A stretch of DNA of 64,000 bases from Natronospirales bacterium. GTDB lineage: Bacteria; Pseudomonadota; Gammaproteobacteria; Natronospirales; REEB76. Each line of letters opens with the position of its first letter. Within the stretch, counting starts at the first letter, position 1. This document shows, piece by piece, positions 44,945 through 54,806 of this stretch. The position numbers and the translations under genes were made by a program. The DNA is taken from the NCBI GenBank assembly GCA_021816765.1, contig JAKAXB010000001.1, positions 1 to 64,000 of the forward strand. Direction: 5' to 3'. Below the pieces are notes generated by a model that worked only from the letters and a program-made list of their open reading frames with translations, searched no databases and was not told where the DNA came from.

Positions 44945-45817
44945 ATGGCTCTGCAGACCCGGACATTTTTTCATGAGCCGACGTCCACCTTCTCCTATGT
45001 GGTGGCGGATACGGCCGCGCGGCGGGCGGCGATCATAGATCCGGTGCTGGATTACAATGCCGCCGCGGGTCACACGGCCACCGCCTCGGTGCAGGCCATG
45101 GTGACGTATGTGCGCGAATGCAATTTCTCGCTGGAGTGGGTGCTGGAAACCCATGCCCATGCGGACCACCTGAGCGCCGCACAGTTCGTCCGGCGCGAGC
45201 TGGGCGGGAAGATTGCCCTCGGCGAGGGCATCTGCGCGGTGCAGCGTCATTTCAAATCGCTGTATAACCTGGAAGAGGGCTTTATCCCCGACGGCCGCCA
45301 GTTTGACCATCTGTTCCGGGACGGGGAGACGTTTCGCATCGGCAAACTGGATGCGCGGGTTATGGCGACGCCGGGCCACACCAGCGATAGTGTGACCTAT
45401 GTGATCGGCGAGGCCGCCTTCGTGGGCGACACACTGTTCATGCCGGACAGCGGCACGGCGCGCTGTGATTTTCCCGGTGGCGATGCCGGCAGGCTGTATG
45501 ACTCGATCCGCAGGATCCTGTCACTGCCGGAAGCCACGCGGCTCTGCGTATGCCATGACTATGCCCCTGGCGGTCGCGAGCACCAGAACGAAACCACCGT
45601 GGCAGAGCAGAAGCACGCCAATATCCATGTGCATGATGGTGTATCCCGCGAGGAATTCATGAAGCTGCGTACCGCTCGCGACAAGACCCTGAGCGTGCCG
45701 GTATTGCTGCTTCCCGCCATCCAGGTAAACATCCGTGCCGGCGCGCTGCCGGAATGCGAAGGCAACGGTATTGCCTATCTCAAGATTCCGCTGAATGCGC
45801 CGCTCAGTAAAGAGTGA
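44945..45817 (+). CDS. MBL-fold hydrolase, persulfide dioxygenase-like
   Basis: 290 residues with metallo-beta-lactamase fold: TFSYVVADTAARRAAIIDPV, metal motif ETHAHADHLSAAQ, ATPGHTSDSVTYVIGEAAFV-GDTLF, and CHDYAPGGRE. The arrangement matches ETHE1/Blh persulfide dioxygenases, which oxidise glutathione persulfide to sulfite in sulfur-handling bacteria. Start ATG 44945 with AAGGAAG upstream. Divergent from the rhodanese-like gene, a common partner of this enzyme. Confidence 0.88.
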   Translation: MALQTRTFFHEPTSTFSYVVADTAARRAAIIDPVLDYNAAAGHTATASVQAMVTYVRECNFSLEWVLETHAHADHLSAAQFVRRELGGKIALGEGICAVQRHFKSLYNLEEGFIPDGRQFDHLFRDGETFRIGKLDARVMATPGHTSDSVTYVIGEAAFVGDTLFMPDSGTARCDFPGGDAGRLYDSIRRILSLPEATRLCVCHDYAPGGREHQNETTVAEQKHANIHVHDGVSREEFMKLRTARDKTLSVPVLLLPAIQVNIRAGALPECEGNGIAYLKIPLNAPLSKE

Positions 45818-45929
45818 ACCGGTCTATCGGGGCTTTCGCCGTTCACGCTGGTATCAAGAAGATCCCGTGTTTGGTGAGCCCCTTCCACCGATCCAATTGG
45901 TTGCATTTGAAGAACCAAGGAGATATTCC

Positions 45930-46470
45930 AGGAGCGACAAATCGTTTCTCACCGACATCAAGGTGTTGCATAAACGTACCCGCCGGCACATGGACCAGGG
46001 TGCGGTAACCAGGGGCTACCAGGCTGATCGCGAGGCGGTGCTGAAGATTCTCAACACCGTGCTCGCCACCGAGAGCGTGTGCGTGCTGCGGTACAAGCGC
46101 CACCATTACATGGCGAGCGGCATCAACGCACAGAGCGTGGCCGACGAGTTTCTGCAGCACGCCGACGAGGAGCAGGGCCACGCCGACCGGATCACACAGC
46201 GCATTACCCGGCTTGGCGGCGAGCCGGATTTCAATCCGCAAGGGCTCGCCACGCGTTCGCATTCCGGGTACTTAAGGAGGGCAAGGATTTGCTTGACATG
46301 ATCTAAGGAGGATTTGGTCGCCGAGCGCATCGCCATAGATAGCTACCGGGAGATCATCAATTATCTCGGCATGCAGGATCCCACCACCCGCTCCATGATG
46401 GAGAGGCATTCTCGCCGTGGAGGAGGAACATACCGACGATCTGGTGAATCTGCTGGCAAAGTTTGGCTGA
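45930..46470 (+). pseudogene. Ferritin-like (bacterioferritin family) pseudogene
   Basis: The coding trace SDKSFLTDIKVLHKRTRRHM, VLATESVCVLRYKRHHYMAS and EEQGHAD continues in other frames as KEGKDLLDMI, KEDLVAERIAIDSYREIINY and VEEEHTDDLVNLLAKFG. The di-iron E and ExxH motifs are still visible. A good AAGGAG Shine-Dalgarno (45918-45923) precedes AGG where ATG would be expected. Three frameshifts follow: near 46265-46273, a T at 46304 making TAA, and near 46404. The gene is broken unless these are assembly errors. Confidence 0.8.
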
Positions 46471-46543
46471 GTTTGCCAAACCCGGCCGGATAGTGGGTGG
46501 CGGCGGCGGTGGAGGCAGGCGCGATTGATGAGACGCGCTGCTG

Positions 46544-47155
46544 TCAGCGCAAGGCAAACACCTGCACCACCGCGCCGCGACCCGTATGCAAACGACCTTC
46601 GCGTACCTCGCGTTCCGTCTCGTGCGCTATCTCGAAGCGCAGCCCCGCGAGTTCTTCCTTCAGCGTAGCGAGGCTCACGAGCAGAGCGGATTCTTTCGGT
46701 CCGCCGGTTCCCAATTCCAGTTGCCGCGGTGTGTAGGCTTCCAGCACCAGGGCGCCGCCGGGCGTGAGCCCCGCCACGGCTTCGCGGTACAGGCGCGCGC
46801 GCACTAGCGGCGGCAGATGGCAGAAGATGGAGACAATAACCTCCCAGGAGCGGGGTGCGATGGCGTAGTCGGCGAGATCCGCCTGCACGGTAGTGAGATT
46901 CACGCCGCGCTCGGCGGCGAGTGCCCGCGCCTTGGCGAGGCCCACCGTCGAACTGTCCACACCCGTGACCTCGAATCCCTGCTCAGCGAGGAACACCCCG
47001 TTGCGGCCTTCGCCCTCGGCGAGCGACAGTACGCGGCCACGCGGCAGCCGCGCTGCGACCTCGGCCAAGAAGGCATTGGGCTCGGTACCGTAAGCGTAAC
47101 CCGGTTCGCTGTAGCGCTGGTCCCAGCGGGTCGCCCCTTCACGGCGTTCGTTCAT
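46544..47155 (-). CDS. Class I SAM-dependent methyltransferase (TehB-like)
   Basis: 203 residues: RWDQRYSEPGYAYGTEPNAF, SAM site VLSLAEGEGRNGVFLAEQGF, VTGVDSS and FCHLPPLVRARLYREAV. The EGEGRNAVFLA-type motif is typical of small TehB/tellurite-resistance-like methyltransferases. Standalone on the minus strand. Substrate unknown. Confidence 0.85.
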   Translation of the reverse strand: MNERREGATRWDQRYSEPGYAYGTEPNAFLAEVAARLPRGRVLSLAEGEGRNGVFLAEQGFEVTGVDSSTVGLAKARALAAERGVNLTTVQADLADYAIAPRSWEVIVSIFCHLPPLVRARLYREAVAGLTPGGALVLEAYTPRQLELGTGGPKESALLVSLATLKEELAGLRFEIAHETEREVREGRLHTGRGAVVQVFALR

Positions 47156-47218
47156 GTCTCACTCCGACAATACAGTTGATCGTGCCTGTGCCTGCCTCTC
47201 AATGCTATCTCAGCTATC

Positions 47219-47641
47219 TCAGGGAAATTCGCTGTCGTCGTCCTTGCCGGGGGGTACCGGATACGGCAGGCGGATGTGACCGTAGCGCACCACCAGCACG
47301 GAGAACGCCAGCAGCAGGATGGCCCCTGCCATGGAAAATATCTGCAGCGTGGTCAGATGTCCGGTATCGAGCATCAAGTAGCGGGCGAGAGCCACCATGG
47401 CGATATACAGCGGCATGCGCACCGGCAGCTTGCCCGCCTGCCAGTAGATTTCCACCATGCTGATCACCTCGAGGTAGATAAAGAGCAACAGGAGGTCGGT
47501 GATATTCACCTGGCGGGCGCTGATCATGCCCCAGACTTCCATTGCTCCCGCCACCACAGTCGCCGCGAGCACCGCGAACAATCCCAGGTCCTCTATCAGA
47601 GGCACCAGTTTCAGGCCCATAGCACGCACTGGATCCCGCAT
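47219..47641 (-). CDS. psiE: PsiE family membrane protein
   Basis: 140 residues from ATG 47641 with GGGAGGA upstream. The longer frame crossing the DUF302 gene is rejected. Four membrane helices, with LFIYLEVISMVEIYWQAGKL then PVRMPLYIAMVALAR, the signature region of phosphate-starvation-inducible E proteins. Function unknown; relatives are linked to phosphate stress. Downstream of the DUF302 gene on the same strand. Confidence 0.85.
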   Translation of the reverse strand: MRDPVRAMGLKLVPLIEDLGLFAVLAATVVAGAMEVWGMISARQVNITDLLLLFIYLEVISMVEIYWQAGKLPVRMPLYIAMVALARYLMLDTGHLTTLQIFSMAGAILLLAFSVLVVRYGHIRLPYPVPPGKDDDSEFP

Positions 47642-47804
47642 GAACGATTCCTCCCTTGTAGACCGTAAGCCCGCGGGTATAAGGCGCAGTCGTACCGCGC
47701 CCCATCCCCTTAACCGGCCAGGCGCAGGATGCCGAGCGCCTTGGGCACGTATTTCTCGTAAAACGGCTCGCTGTCGCCGCTGTGCGCCGGATGCGCATGC
47801 GGGC

Positions 47805-48191
47805 TTATGCCAGTCGCGCGCGCACTTTTTCCAGCCGCGCGCGCACCTCGCCGGCCAGCTCCTGAATTCCCGGTTTATCCACCAACCCCAGCACCGCCTT
47901 GGGGTCCATGAAGGATACTGTGATGTCACTATCCGCTTCCTCGCGTACCACCACGTTGCAGGGTAGCAACAGACCGATATCCGGGTCGGCTTGCAACGCA
48001 CGGTGGGCGAGCGGTGGATTGCAGGCGCCGAGTATGAGATACGGGCGCCACTCCACGCCCAGCTTCTTTTTGAGCGTCGCCTGCACGTCAATCTCGGTGA
48101 GCACACCGAAACCTTCTGTCTGGAGGGCTTCGGTGACGCGTTGCACCGCGTGTCCGAAAGAATCCTTTATATGCACGTCAAATCCATACAT
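47805..48191 (-). CDS. DUF302 family protein
   Basis: 128 residues with the DUF302 pattern: [66 protein letters not shown]. These small cytoplasmic proteins are frequent in sulfur-oxidiser gene clusters. It follows the ArsR-rhodanese regulator by 18 bp on the same strand and may be in its operon. Confidence 0.88.
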   Translation of the reverse strand: MYGFDVHIKDSFGHAVQRVTEALQTEGFGVLTEIDVQATLKKKLGVEWRPYLILGACNPPLAHRALQADPDIGLLLPCNVVVREEADSDITVSFMDPKAVLGLVDKPGIQELAGEVRARLEKVRARLA

Positions 48192-48209
48192 GATACGAGC
48201 CTCCTGTGT

Positions 48210-48902
48210 TCATCGAGCTCGGGCATAGCGGACGGATCCCGGGCCGGTTTCCACCGGCAATCCGGCCCGCCGCCATTCGGGCACACTCTCCTCGAGACGG
48301 CGTACCCGGTAGTGACGCCGCCGCAGCATGCGCATGGCGTCGAGCGCCAGCAGGCAATACGGGCCGCGGCAGTACACGACAATTTCGCGTTCCTGCGGAA
48401 GCCGTGACATTTCCCGGCGCAACGTATCCAGCGGGATATTCACCGCTCCCGGCAGATGCGCCACGGCATATTCTTCCGCGGGCCGTACATCCACGATGAC
48501 CACTGCGCGACGGGCGGACAGTTTTGCCAGCTCGCCTGCGCTCACGGGGGGCAGCTCATCCTGGGCGCGCAACTGCTGGTTGACGATCTTTTCCACGCTC
48601 GCCAGGCTCGCTTCCGCCACCTTGCCGATGTTGAGCACCAGCGCCGAAACCTCGTCGCTCGCCAGCCGGTAGATGCGCCGGCGGCCGTCACGGCGTGGGG
48701 ACACCAGCCCCGCGTGCCTGAGGCGCTGCAAGTGCTGGGAGGTGCTGGCCACCGATAAGCCGAGTAAGCCGGACAGGGTTTCCACATCGCGGTCACCCTG
48801 TGCCAGCAGTTCCAGCAGCGCCAGGCGCGAGCTGTGTGCCAGGGCGTCGGCCACCACCGCGAACTGGGCGAAGAGAGTCTGGCGTACTTCCCGTGTTGAC
48901 AC
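48210..48902 (-). CDS. ArsR-family regulator fused to rhodanese
   Basis: 230 residues: winged helix at residues about 12-95 (DALAHSSRLALLELLAQGDR, LGLSVASTSQHLQRLRHAGL, VSPRRDGRRRIYRLAS). A rhodanese follows (residues about 118-215, VVIVDVRPAEEYAVAHLPGA) with an active loop VVYCRGPYCLLA. The HTH part has no cysteine, so any sulfane-sulfur sensing must use Cys in the rhodanese loop. Divergent from the RND efflux operon, with a perfect palindrome between them. Confidence 0.92.
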   Translation of the reverse strand: MSTREVRQTLFAQFAVVADALAHSSRLALLELLAQGDRDVETLSGLLGLSVASTSQHLQRLRHAGLVSPRRDGRRRIYRLASDEVSALVLNIGKVAEASLASVEKIVNQQLRAQDELPPVSAGELAKLSARRAVVIVDVRPAEEYAVAHLPGAVNIPLDTLRREMSRLPQEREIVVYCRGPYCLLALDAMRMLRRRHYRVRRLEESVPEWRRAGLPVETGPGSVRYARAR

Positions 48903-48919
48903 GTGTCTTCCCGTTGGTT

Positions 48920-48945
48920 AATATTCAATTAATAAGTTGAATATT
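48920..48945. promoter_or_regulatory. Operator palindrome between the regulator and the efflux operon
   Basis: Perfect inverted repeat AATATTCAA-N8-TTGAATATT in a 70-bp AT-rich divergent region. The size and location fit an ArsR-type dimer binding both promoters. Confidence 0.75.
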
Positions 48946-48974
48946 AGATTATTATCCAAACCGGGTCAATACCT

Positions 48975-50405
48975 ATGCATGCAGTGCCTTCCGCCTGGCG
49001 GTCTCCGGCTGCACCCTGGCGTCGCCGCTGGCTGTTGGGAACCATGTTGGTCGCGGTGATGACTTGCGGGCGGGCCGCCGTCCCCGAGGCCGTCAATTTC
49101 CGGCAAGCCGTGCGTCTCGCGCTCACGGCCAACCCGCGCGCCCTGGCGAGCACCGCCCAGGTACAAGCTGCCCGTGCCGGGGTGACGGAGGCCCGCGGCC
49201 GCGCCCTGCCGCAGCTCAGCCTCGTGCTCAATGCCACCCGCAGCGACAATCCCCTGAACGTATTCGGTTATCGTCTCGCCGAGCGCGGCGCCAGCTTCGC
49301 GGATTTTGGCTTGGGCGAGTACACCGGCCCCGGTTCCGTGAACACCACCCCGGCAGCGCTCAATGTGCCCGGTTATGCCAATAACTACGACACGGGGGTG
49401 GTGTTGAGCCTCCCCCTGTTCGCGGGCGGCGCGGACTTGGCGCGTATAAAGGAGTCGCGCGCCTTGCTGACCGCCGCCCAGCAGGGCGATGCCGCGGCCC
49501 GGGCGGGCCTCATTTATGAGGTATTGCAGGCCTATGCCGGCGTACGCGCCACCCAGGAACTGGCTGTCGCGGCACGCCAGGCCCTGGCGGCGGCACAGGC
49601 GTATGCCGGTACGGCCGCATCCCTCTACCGGCAGGGCATCGTCATCGAGAGTGATGTGCTGCTGGCCAAGGCCCATGAGGAATCGGCCCGGGCGGCGCTG
49701 TCCGCCGCCGAGGCCGAAGCGCTGAATCAGTTGGATGCGTTCCGTCTGCTCATCGGTCGGCCTGACAGCGATCTCGTTCCGGGACCCGCGGTGGAGATGC
49801 CGGCACCCGCCGGCACGTTGCTCACACTGGAAGATCAAGCGCTTGCCCATAACCCGCAACTGCTCGCCATGCGTTCGCGGGAGGCGGCGGGCGAAGCCGC
49901 CACGGGGGCCGCCCGTGCCGCCTATTGGCCGCAGGTGAATCTGGTACTGCGCCACGACTGGAATGCCGACAGCCTGGCACTGCGGGCGCCGTCCAACACC
50001 GTCATGGCGCTGTTTTCCTGGCAGCTATTCAATTCCGGCGCCCAGTACGGCGCGCTGCAACGCGCCGCGGCGGAACAGCGCCGTGCCGCCGCCCAATACC
50101 AGGCGACGGCCGACGCTGTCCGTCTCGCCGTGGACCGGACATTCCGCGGTGCGGAAACCGCCGCCCTGCAGGCGCAGGCCAGCGACCTGATCGCCGGGCA
50201 GGCCCGGCAGGCGGCGCATCTTCTCAGTCTGCGCTACGCACAGGGACTCACCACACTTGCCCAGCTCCTGGATGGCCAGGCGCGTCTCGATGCGGCACGC
50301 GCCGGACGCGTGCAGGCTCACTACGCGGCGCTGCTCGCCCGCGCGCGCCTGCGTTTGCTGACCAATGAGCTGGATGCGGGCACTGCAAAGGATCAAGGTG
50401 ACTGA
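48975..50405 (+). CDS. TolC family outer membrane protein of an RND pump
   Basis: 476 residues with an N-terminal basic-hydrophobic export segment, then two OEP repeats: FRQAVRLALTANPRALASTA and EDQALAHNPQLLAMRSREAA. Conserved turns NYDTGVVLSLPLFAGG and ALFSWQLFNSG are present. It overlaps in transcription with the adaptor gene (1 bp gap). Outer membrane exit duct for the tripartite pump. Confidence 0.88.
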   Translation: MHAVPSAWRSPAAPWRRRWLLGTMLVAVMTCGRAAVPEAVNFRQAVRLALTANPRALASTAQVQAARAGVTEARGRALPQLSLVLNATRSDNPLNVFGYRLAERGASFADFGLGEYTGPGSVNTTPAALNVPGYANNYDTGVVLSLPLFAGGADLARIKESRALLTAAQQGDAAARAGLIYEVLQAYAGVRATQELAVAARQALAAAQAYAGTAASLYRQGIVIESDVLLAKAHEESARAALSAAEAEALNQLDAFRLLIGRPDSDLVPGPAVEMPAPAGTLLTLEDQALAHNPQLLAMRSREAAGEAATGAARAAYWPQVNLVLRHDWNADSLALRAPSNTVMALFSWQLFNSGAQYGALQRAAAEQRRAAAQYQATADAVRLAVDRTFRGAETAALQAQASDLIAGQARQAAHLLSLRYAQGLTTLAQLLDGQARLDAARAGRVQAHYAALLARARLRLLTNELDAGTAKDQGD

Positions 50406-50406
50406 C

Positions 50407-51471
50407 ATGAAAGCCCTGGCATTCTTTATCACCGGCCTCGCGCTGGTGCTGCTTACCGCCTGCTCCCACAGTCGCCCGGGTGAAACCGCTCCGGGTGCGG
50501 TGCTGCGCGCGGCGGTGATTACCGTCGCGGTTGCGCCGCTCGCGCAGAGCGTGAGTGTGCCGGGCGTGGTCATCGGCAGCGAGCACGCGGAGCTTGCATC
50601 CAGCGCCGGCGGACGCGTGACGCGCGTGTACGTGAGCGCCGGTCAGCAGGTGATGCGCGGCGCAAGGCTCGTGGACGTGGATCCCGCCGCCGGTCGTGCG
50701 GCACTGGCGCAAGCGCAGGCCCGGGATGCGGCCACGCACGCCGCGGCGGAGCAGGCGGCGCGTGATTTCAAGCGCTATCAGGCGCTCTACACCGAGCACG
50801 CGGTTTCACCCCGGGAATTCGAGGAGATGCAGCATCGCCATGCGACCACCGCGGCGGCGGCACAAGCGGCCGATGCAATGCTTGCCGCCGCCCGCGCCGC
50901 CCTCGGCTACGCTGAGTTGCGCGCGCCGTTTGCCGGCGTGGTGGCGGCGAAGAATGTGCGCAGCGGTGATTACGCCGCATCCGGCGCACCCCTCATCGTG
51001 CTGGACGGCGGCACGCCGCAGGTGGAAACCCGGGTGAGCGGCGAGATGTTGCGCCGGATCAAGCCGGGCGAGCGGGCCGAAGTGGACATTGACGGCCACC
51101 ACTGGCGTGGGACGGTGATCGAACGGGTCGCCGCTGCGGATCCTGTCACCCATACCCATCTCATCAAGCTCGCGCTGCAGAAAGACGCCGCCGTGAACAG
51201 TGGCGCCTACGCCAGCGTGCGTTTTGTGGTGGGTAATCATCCGGCGCTCGCGGTGCCGGATACAGCGGTGATTGAGCGCGCCGGCCTCACGGGCGTGTTC
51301 GTGGTGGATGACAAAAACCGCGCGCATTTCCGCATGGTGCGCGTCGGCGCCGCGCGCGGCGGATTCAGCGATATTCTCGCCGGACTGTCTCCCGGCGAGC
51401 GGGTGGTGGTGGCGCCCGGCGCGGAGATGGGCAACGGCACCCGGGTGCAGCCGGAGCCGGGACATGGCTGA
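50407..51471 (+). CDS. RND efflux periplasmic adaptor lipoprotein
   Basis: 354 residues from ATG 50407. Lipoprotein signal ends in LLTACSHS. Barrel-sandwich half-motifs GRVTRVYVSAGQQVMRGARL and LRAPFAGVVAAKNVRSGDYA flank an Ala-rich hairpin. The C-terminal barrel ends VVVAPGAEMGNGTRV. Overlaps the RND gene by 8 bp. Standard MFP/HlyD adaptor architecture. Confidence 0.9.
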   Translation: MKALAFFITGLALVLLTACSHSRPGETAPGAVLRAAVITVAVAPLAQSVSVPGVVIGSEHAELASSAGGRVTRVYVSAGQQVMRGARLVDVDPAAGRAALAQAQARDAATHAAAEQAARDFKRYQALYTEHAVSPREFEEMQHRHATTAAAAQAADAMLAAARAALGYAELRAPFAGVVAAKNVRSGDYAASGAPLIVLDGGTPQVETRVSGEMLRRIKPGERAEVDIDGHHWRGTVIERVAAADPVTHTHLIKLALQKDAAVNSGAYASVRFVVGNHPALAVPDTAVIERAGLTGVFVVDDKNRAHFRMVRVGAARGGFSDILAGLSPGERVVVAPGAEMGNGTRVQPEPGHG

Positions 51472-54400
51472 GGCATACGACCGACATGCACTGAACCCCG
51501 CCGGCAGACTCGCCAAAGCGTTCCTGCATTCCAAGCTCACGCCGCTCATCATGCTGGCGGCGACACTCTTCGGCGTGATGGCCATCCTGTTCACGCCGCG
51601 CACCTACAATCCGGACATCGTGGTGCCGGTGATGAATATCTCCGTGAGCCGCCCCGGCAGCAACGCCGGGGAGATGCTCGACCAGGTGGTGCGGCCTCTC
51701 GAGGCACTGATGGCGGCCATCCCCGGCGTGGACCATACCTATGGTTACGCGCGTGACGATCTGGCCATGGTCACGGTGCGCTTCAAAGTGGGTGAGGACG
51801 AAGAGAAGAGTCTCGTCAAGGTTTACAGTCAGCTCGACAGTAATCTGAACCGCATGCCGCCCGGCACGCAACCGCCGCTGGTGCAGTCGGTGAGTCTCTA
51901 CGACGTGCCGCTGGTCACGCTCACGCTGAGTTCGTCGCAGTACGGCGCGCTGCGTCTGCGCGAAATCGCCGCTCACGTGCTGGAACAACTGCGCAGCGTG
52001 CCGCAGGTGGGCAAGACCTGGATCGCCGGTGCACCGCCGGCGGCGGTGCGGGTGTGGCTGGAGCCGGGCAAGCTCGCCGCCTACCGCATTCCGCTGCAGC
52101 GCATCACCCAGGCCCTGGCCGCCAACAACGTGGCCGTGAATGCGGGCGATCTGGTGGCTGACAATCGCGAGACCCCGTTGCGGGTGAGCGCAGAGCTGCT
52201 GAATCCCGATGATGTGGGCAGCGTCATGCTGGGCGAGTGGCGGGGCCGGCCGGTGTTCCTGCGGGACGTGGCGCGCATCGAGAGCGCCCCCGCGAGCGAT
52301 GCGGTGCATTCCCTGTTCGCCTTCGGTCCGGCGGCGGGCGTCGGCCGACCGGTGGGCCAGCCCGAACCGGCGGTGACCCTCGCCATCGCCCGCCAGAAGG
52401 GCAGCAACGGTGTGACCGTGGCGGACGCGGTGCTTACCCGTCTCAAGACCATTGAGCGGAACGCCCTGCCGCAAGGCGTGAGCGTGACGGTGACACGCAA
52501 CTACGGCGCCGATGCCAACGATGCCGTCAACACCCTCATGGAGCACCTCGGCATTTCCATTCTCGCGGTGGTGGCGATCCTGCTGGTATTCCTCGGCTGG
52601 CGCGAGGCTTCGGTGGTGACGCTCTCGATTCCGCTGATCCTGTTCGTAGTGCTCGGCATCGGCTGGCTGGCAGGGCAGACCATCAACCGCATCACCCTGT
52701 TCGCCTTGATCCTGTCGCTCGGTCTGCTGGTGGATGACAGCATCGTGGTGATCGAGAACATCCATCGCCACCTGCACCACCACCCGCAGCGCAATTTCGG
52801 TCGGCTGGTGGTGGCGGCCGCCAACGAGATCGGCAAGCCCACCATTATCGCCACGTTCACGGTGATTCTGGCGCTCATCCCCATGGCCTTCGTCACCGGC
52901 ATGATGGGACCGTTCATGGGGCCCATCCCCTTCAACGCGCCCATCGCCATGCTCACCTCGCTCATCATCGCTTACACGGTGGTGCCCTACGTGGCTTACC
53001 GCTGGCTGAAGACCAGGGCGCGCGGCGTGATGGATGAGGCCATGAAACCGAGTCTGGAAGAACGCGGTGTCGCGCCCCGGGACTGGCTGCACCGGCTGTA
53101 CATTCGCCTGTTCCAGCCACTCATGCAATCCCGGCGCCGGCGCCGCATGTTCCTGCTGGCGGTGGCGGCGCTGCTGCTCTTGGTGATGCTCCAGCCCCTG
53201 TGGCAGTTCATCCGTCCCGGCGGCGTCAACGGTCCGCTGAGCACGCTCGGCGTCGAGCTCAAGATGCTGCCCGACGACAATGTGAATACATTCCTGGTGG
53301 AGGTTGACACCCATGCCGGTACGGCGCTGGAGGAAACCGGCCGGGTGGCGGGGGCGGTGGGCCGGGTGCTGGCACGCGACCGCTACGTGAAGGATTACCA
53401 GACTTTTCTCGGCGCGGCGGCGCCGGAGGATTTCGCCGCCATGATGCGCGGCGATGCGCTGCGTCGCGGCGGCAATTTCGCCCAGATCCGCGTGAATTTG
53501 CTGAGCAAGCATGACCGGTCCGCGGGTTCGCACGCCATCGCCCAGCAGTTCTATGTGGCGCTCGCTCCGGTGCGCGCACGGTTTCCCGATGCGCGCATCA
53601 AGATTCTCGAGACGCCGCCCGGACCGCCGGTGCGTTCGCAGATGATGGCGGCGGTGTACGGACCCGATTACGCGGTGCAACGACGCATCGCCGGGTTCGT
53701 CCGCCGGGACGTCTATCCGCGTACCTATGGCATGATCAACGTTGACGATTCCGTCGGTCATGACGTGCGTGCGTACCGTGTGGTGGTGGAGCGGGACGCG
53801 GCGGCCCTTGCCGGCCTCTCGCCCGCTGCGGTGGCGGAGGACGTGCGTGCCTATTTCGCCGGCGTCACGGTGGGTAGCGTGCACGCGCTAGGCGCACGTG
53901 AGCCTCAGGACATTATCCTGCGTCTGCCGGCCGCCGCGCGCGACAACCGCGCGGCGCTCGCGAACCTGTATTTGCTGAACGCCCGGGGCCAGCCGGTGGT
54001 GCTCTCCAGCATCGCGCGCATCGAGCCGGTGATCCAGGACAATCCCATCTACACCCGCGACCAGCATCCGGTGGTGTATGTCACCGGCGACATGTTGCAC
54101 TCGAGTCCGGTGTACGGCGTGGTGAGTGTGACGCAGGCGCTGGACGGGCTGAAGCACGTGGCCGGCGTCCCGCTCCGTGTCGGCAACCTGGGTTTCCACG
54201 ACTCCCAGCCCCACGACCTCAGCCACTACCAGTTTTTCTGGCTCGGCGAGATGCGCCTCACGCTGGACGTGTTTCGGGATCTGGGCACCGCCTTCCTGGG
54301 CGCACTGCTGCTCATCTATCTGCTGCTGGTGGGTTACTACCGCTCGTTCTTCATGCCGCTGGTGGTAATGGGCGCCATCCCGCTTACCCTGATCGGAGTA

Positions 54401-54769
54401 TTTCCCGGCCACTGGCTCATGCACCAGCCGTTTACCGCCACCTCCATGATCGGCGTCATCGCGCTGGCCGGCATTGTGGTGCGCAATTCACTCCTGCTCA
54501 TTGACTTCATCGTCGAGCGCCGCCGCCACGGCTATACGCTGGAGGCGGCGGTGATGGAGGCCGGTGCGGTGCGTCTGCGGCCGATCCTGCTCACGGCACT
54601 CGCCATCATCCTCGGTTCCGCCATCATGCTGACCGATCCGGTGTTCGGCGGGCTGGCCATCTCGCTCATATTCGGCGCTTTCGCCTCCACCGTGCTGACA
54701 CTGTTCGTGATTCCGCTGGCGTATTTCGGCTGGCAGCGGCGGATTGCCGCGCGCCATGCGGCGCACTGA
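51464..54769 (+). CDS. RND (AcrB/HAE-type) inner membrane efflux transporter
   Basis: 1101 residues from ATG 51464; the longer frame to 51272 crosses the adaptor gene. Two halves each with one TM, a periplasmic loop and six TMs. TM4 has the proton-relay pair in LVDDSIVVIENIHRHL, and MSIIGV-like TSMIGVIALAGIVVRNSLLL is in TM10. SRPGSNAGEMLDQVVRPLE is typical of the porter domain. It shows relatively low similarity to classical AcrB by eye and may belong to a sulfur-bacterium subfamily. Confidence 0.93.
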   Translation: MAEAYDRHALNPAGRLAKAFLHSKLTPLIMLAATLFGVMAILFTPRTYNPDIVVPVMNISVSRPGSNAGEMLDQVVRPLEALMAAIPGVDHTYGYARDDLAMVTVRFKVGEDEEKSLVKVYSQLDSNLNRMPPGTQPPLVQSVSLYDVPLVTLTLSSSQYGALRLREIAAHVLEQLRSVPQVGKTWIAGAPPAAVRVWLEPGKLAAYRIPLQRITQALAANNVAVNAGDLVADNRETPLRVSAELLNPDDVGSVMLGEWRGRPVFLRDVARIESAPASDAVHSLFAFGPAAGVGRPVGQPEPAVTLAIARQKGSNGVTVADAVLTRLKTIERNALPQGVSVTVTRNYGADANDAVNTLMEHLGISILAVVAILLVFLGWREASVVTLSIPLILFVVLGIGWLAGQTINRITLFALILSLGLLVDDSIVVIENIHRHLHHHPQRNFGRLVVAAANEIGKPTIIATFTVILALIPMAFVTGMMGPFMGPIPFNAPIAMLTSLIIAYTVVPYVAYRWLKTRARGVMDEAMKPSLEERGVAPRDWLHRLYIRLFQPLMQSRRRRRMFLLAVAALLLLVMLQPLWQFIRPGGVNGPLSTLGVELKMLPDDNVNTFLVEVDTHAGTALEETGRVAGAVGRVLARDRYVKDYQTFLGAAAPEDFAAMMRGDALRRGGNFAQIRVNLLSKHDRSAGSHAIAQQFYVALAPVRARFPDARIKILETPPGPPVRSQMMAAVYGPDYAVQRRIAGFVRRDVYPRTYGMINVDDSVGHDVRAYRVVVERDAAALAGLSPAAVAEDVRAYFAGVTVGSVHALGAREPQDIILRLPAAARDNRAALANLYLLNARGQPVVLSSIARIEPVIQDNPIYTRDQHPVVYVTGDMLHSSPVYGVVSVTQALDGLKHVAGVPLRVGNLGFHDSQPHDLSHYQFFWLGEMRLTLDVFRDLGTAFLGALLLIYLLLVGYYRSFFMPLVVMGAIPLTLIGVFPGHWLMHQPFTATSMIGVIALAGIVVRNSLLLIDFIVERRRHGYTLEAAVMEAGAVRLRPILLTALAIILGSAIMLTDPVFGGLAISLIFGAFASTVLTLFVIPLAYFGWQRRIAARHAAH

Positions 54770-54806
54770 AAGCTTTCTTCCATCTGACAAATCAAGGAGA
54801 ACTCGC

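Noticed and set aside
47700..47804. Short coding-like stretch (minus strand, SGDSEPFYEKYVPKALGILR) after the DUF302 gene
   Set aside because: It has a plausible protein texture but only about 30 codons, no start with a ribosome site, and no recognised family. Could be a frameshifted remnant; not strong enough to call.
51365..53884. 839-aa minus-strand ORF opposite the RND transporter
   Set aside because: Shadow of a GC-rich gene. Composition is His/Arg-rich with no motif, while the plus frame is a clear AcrB-type transporter.
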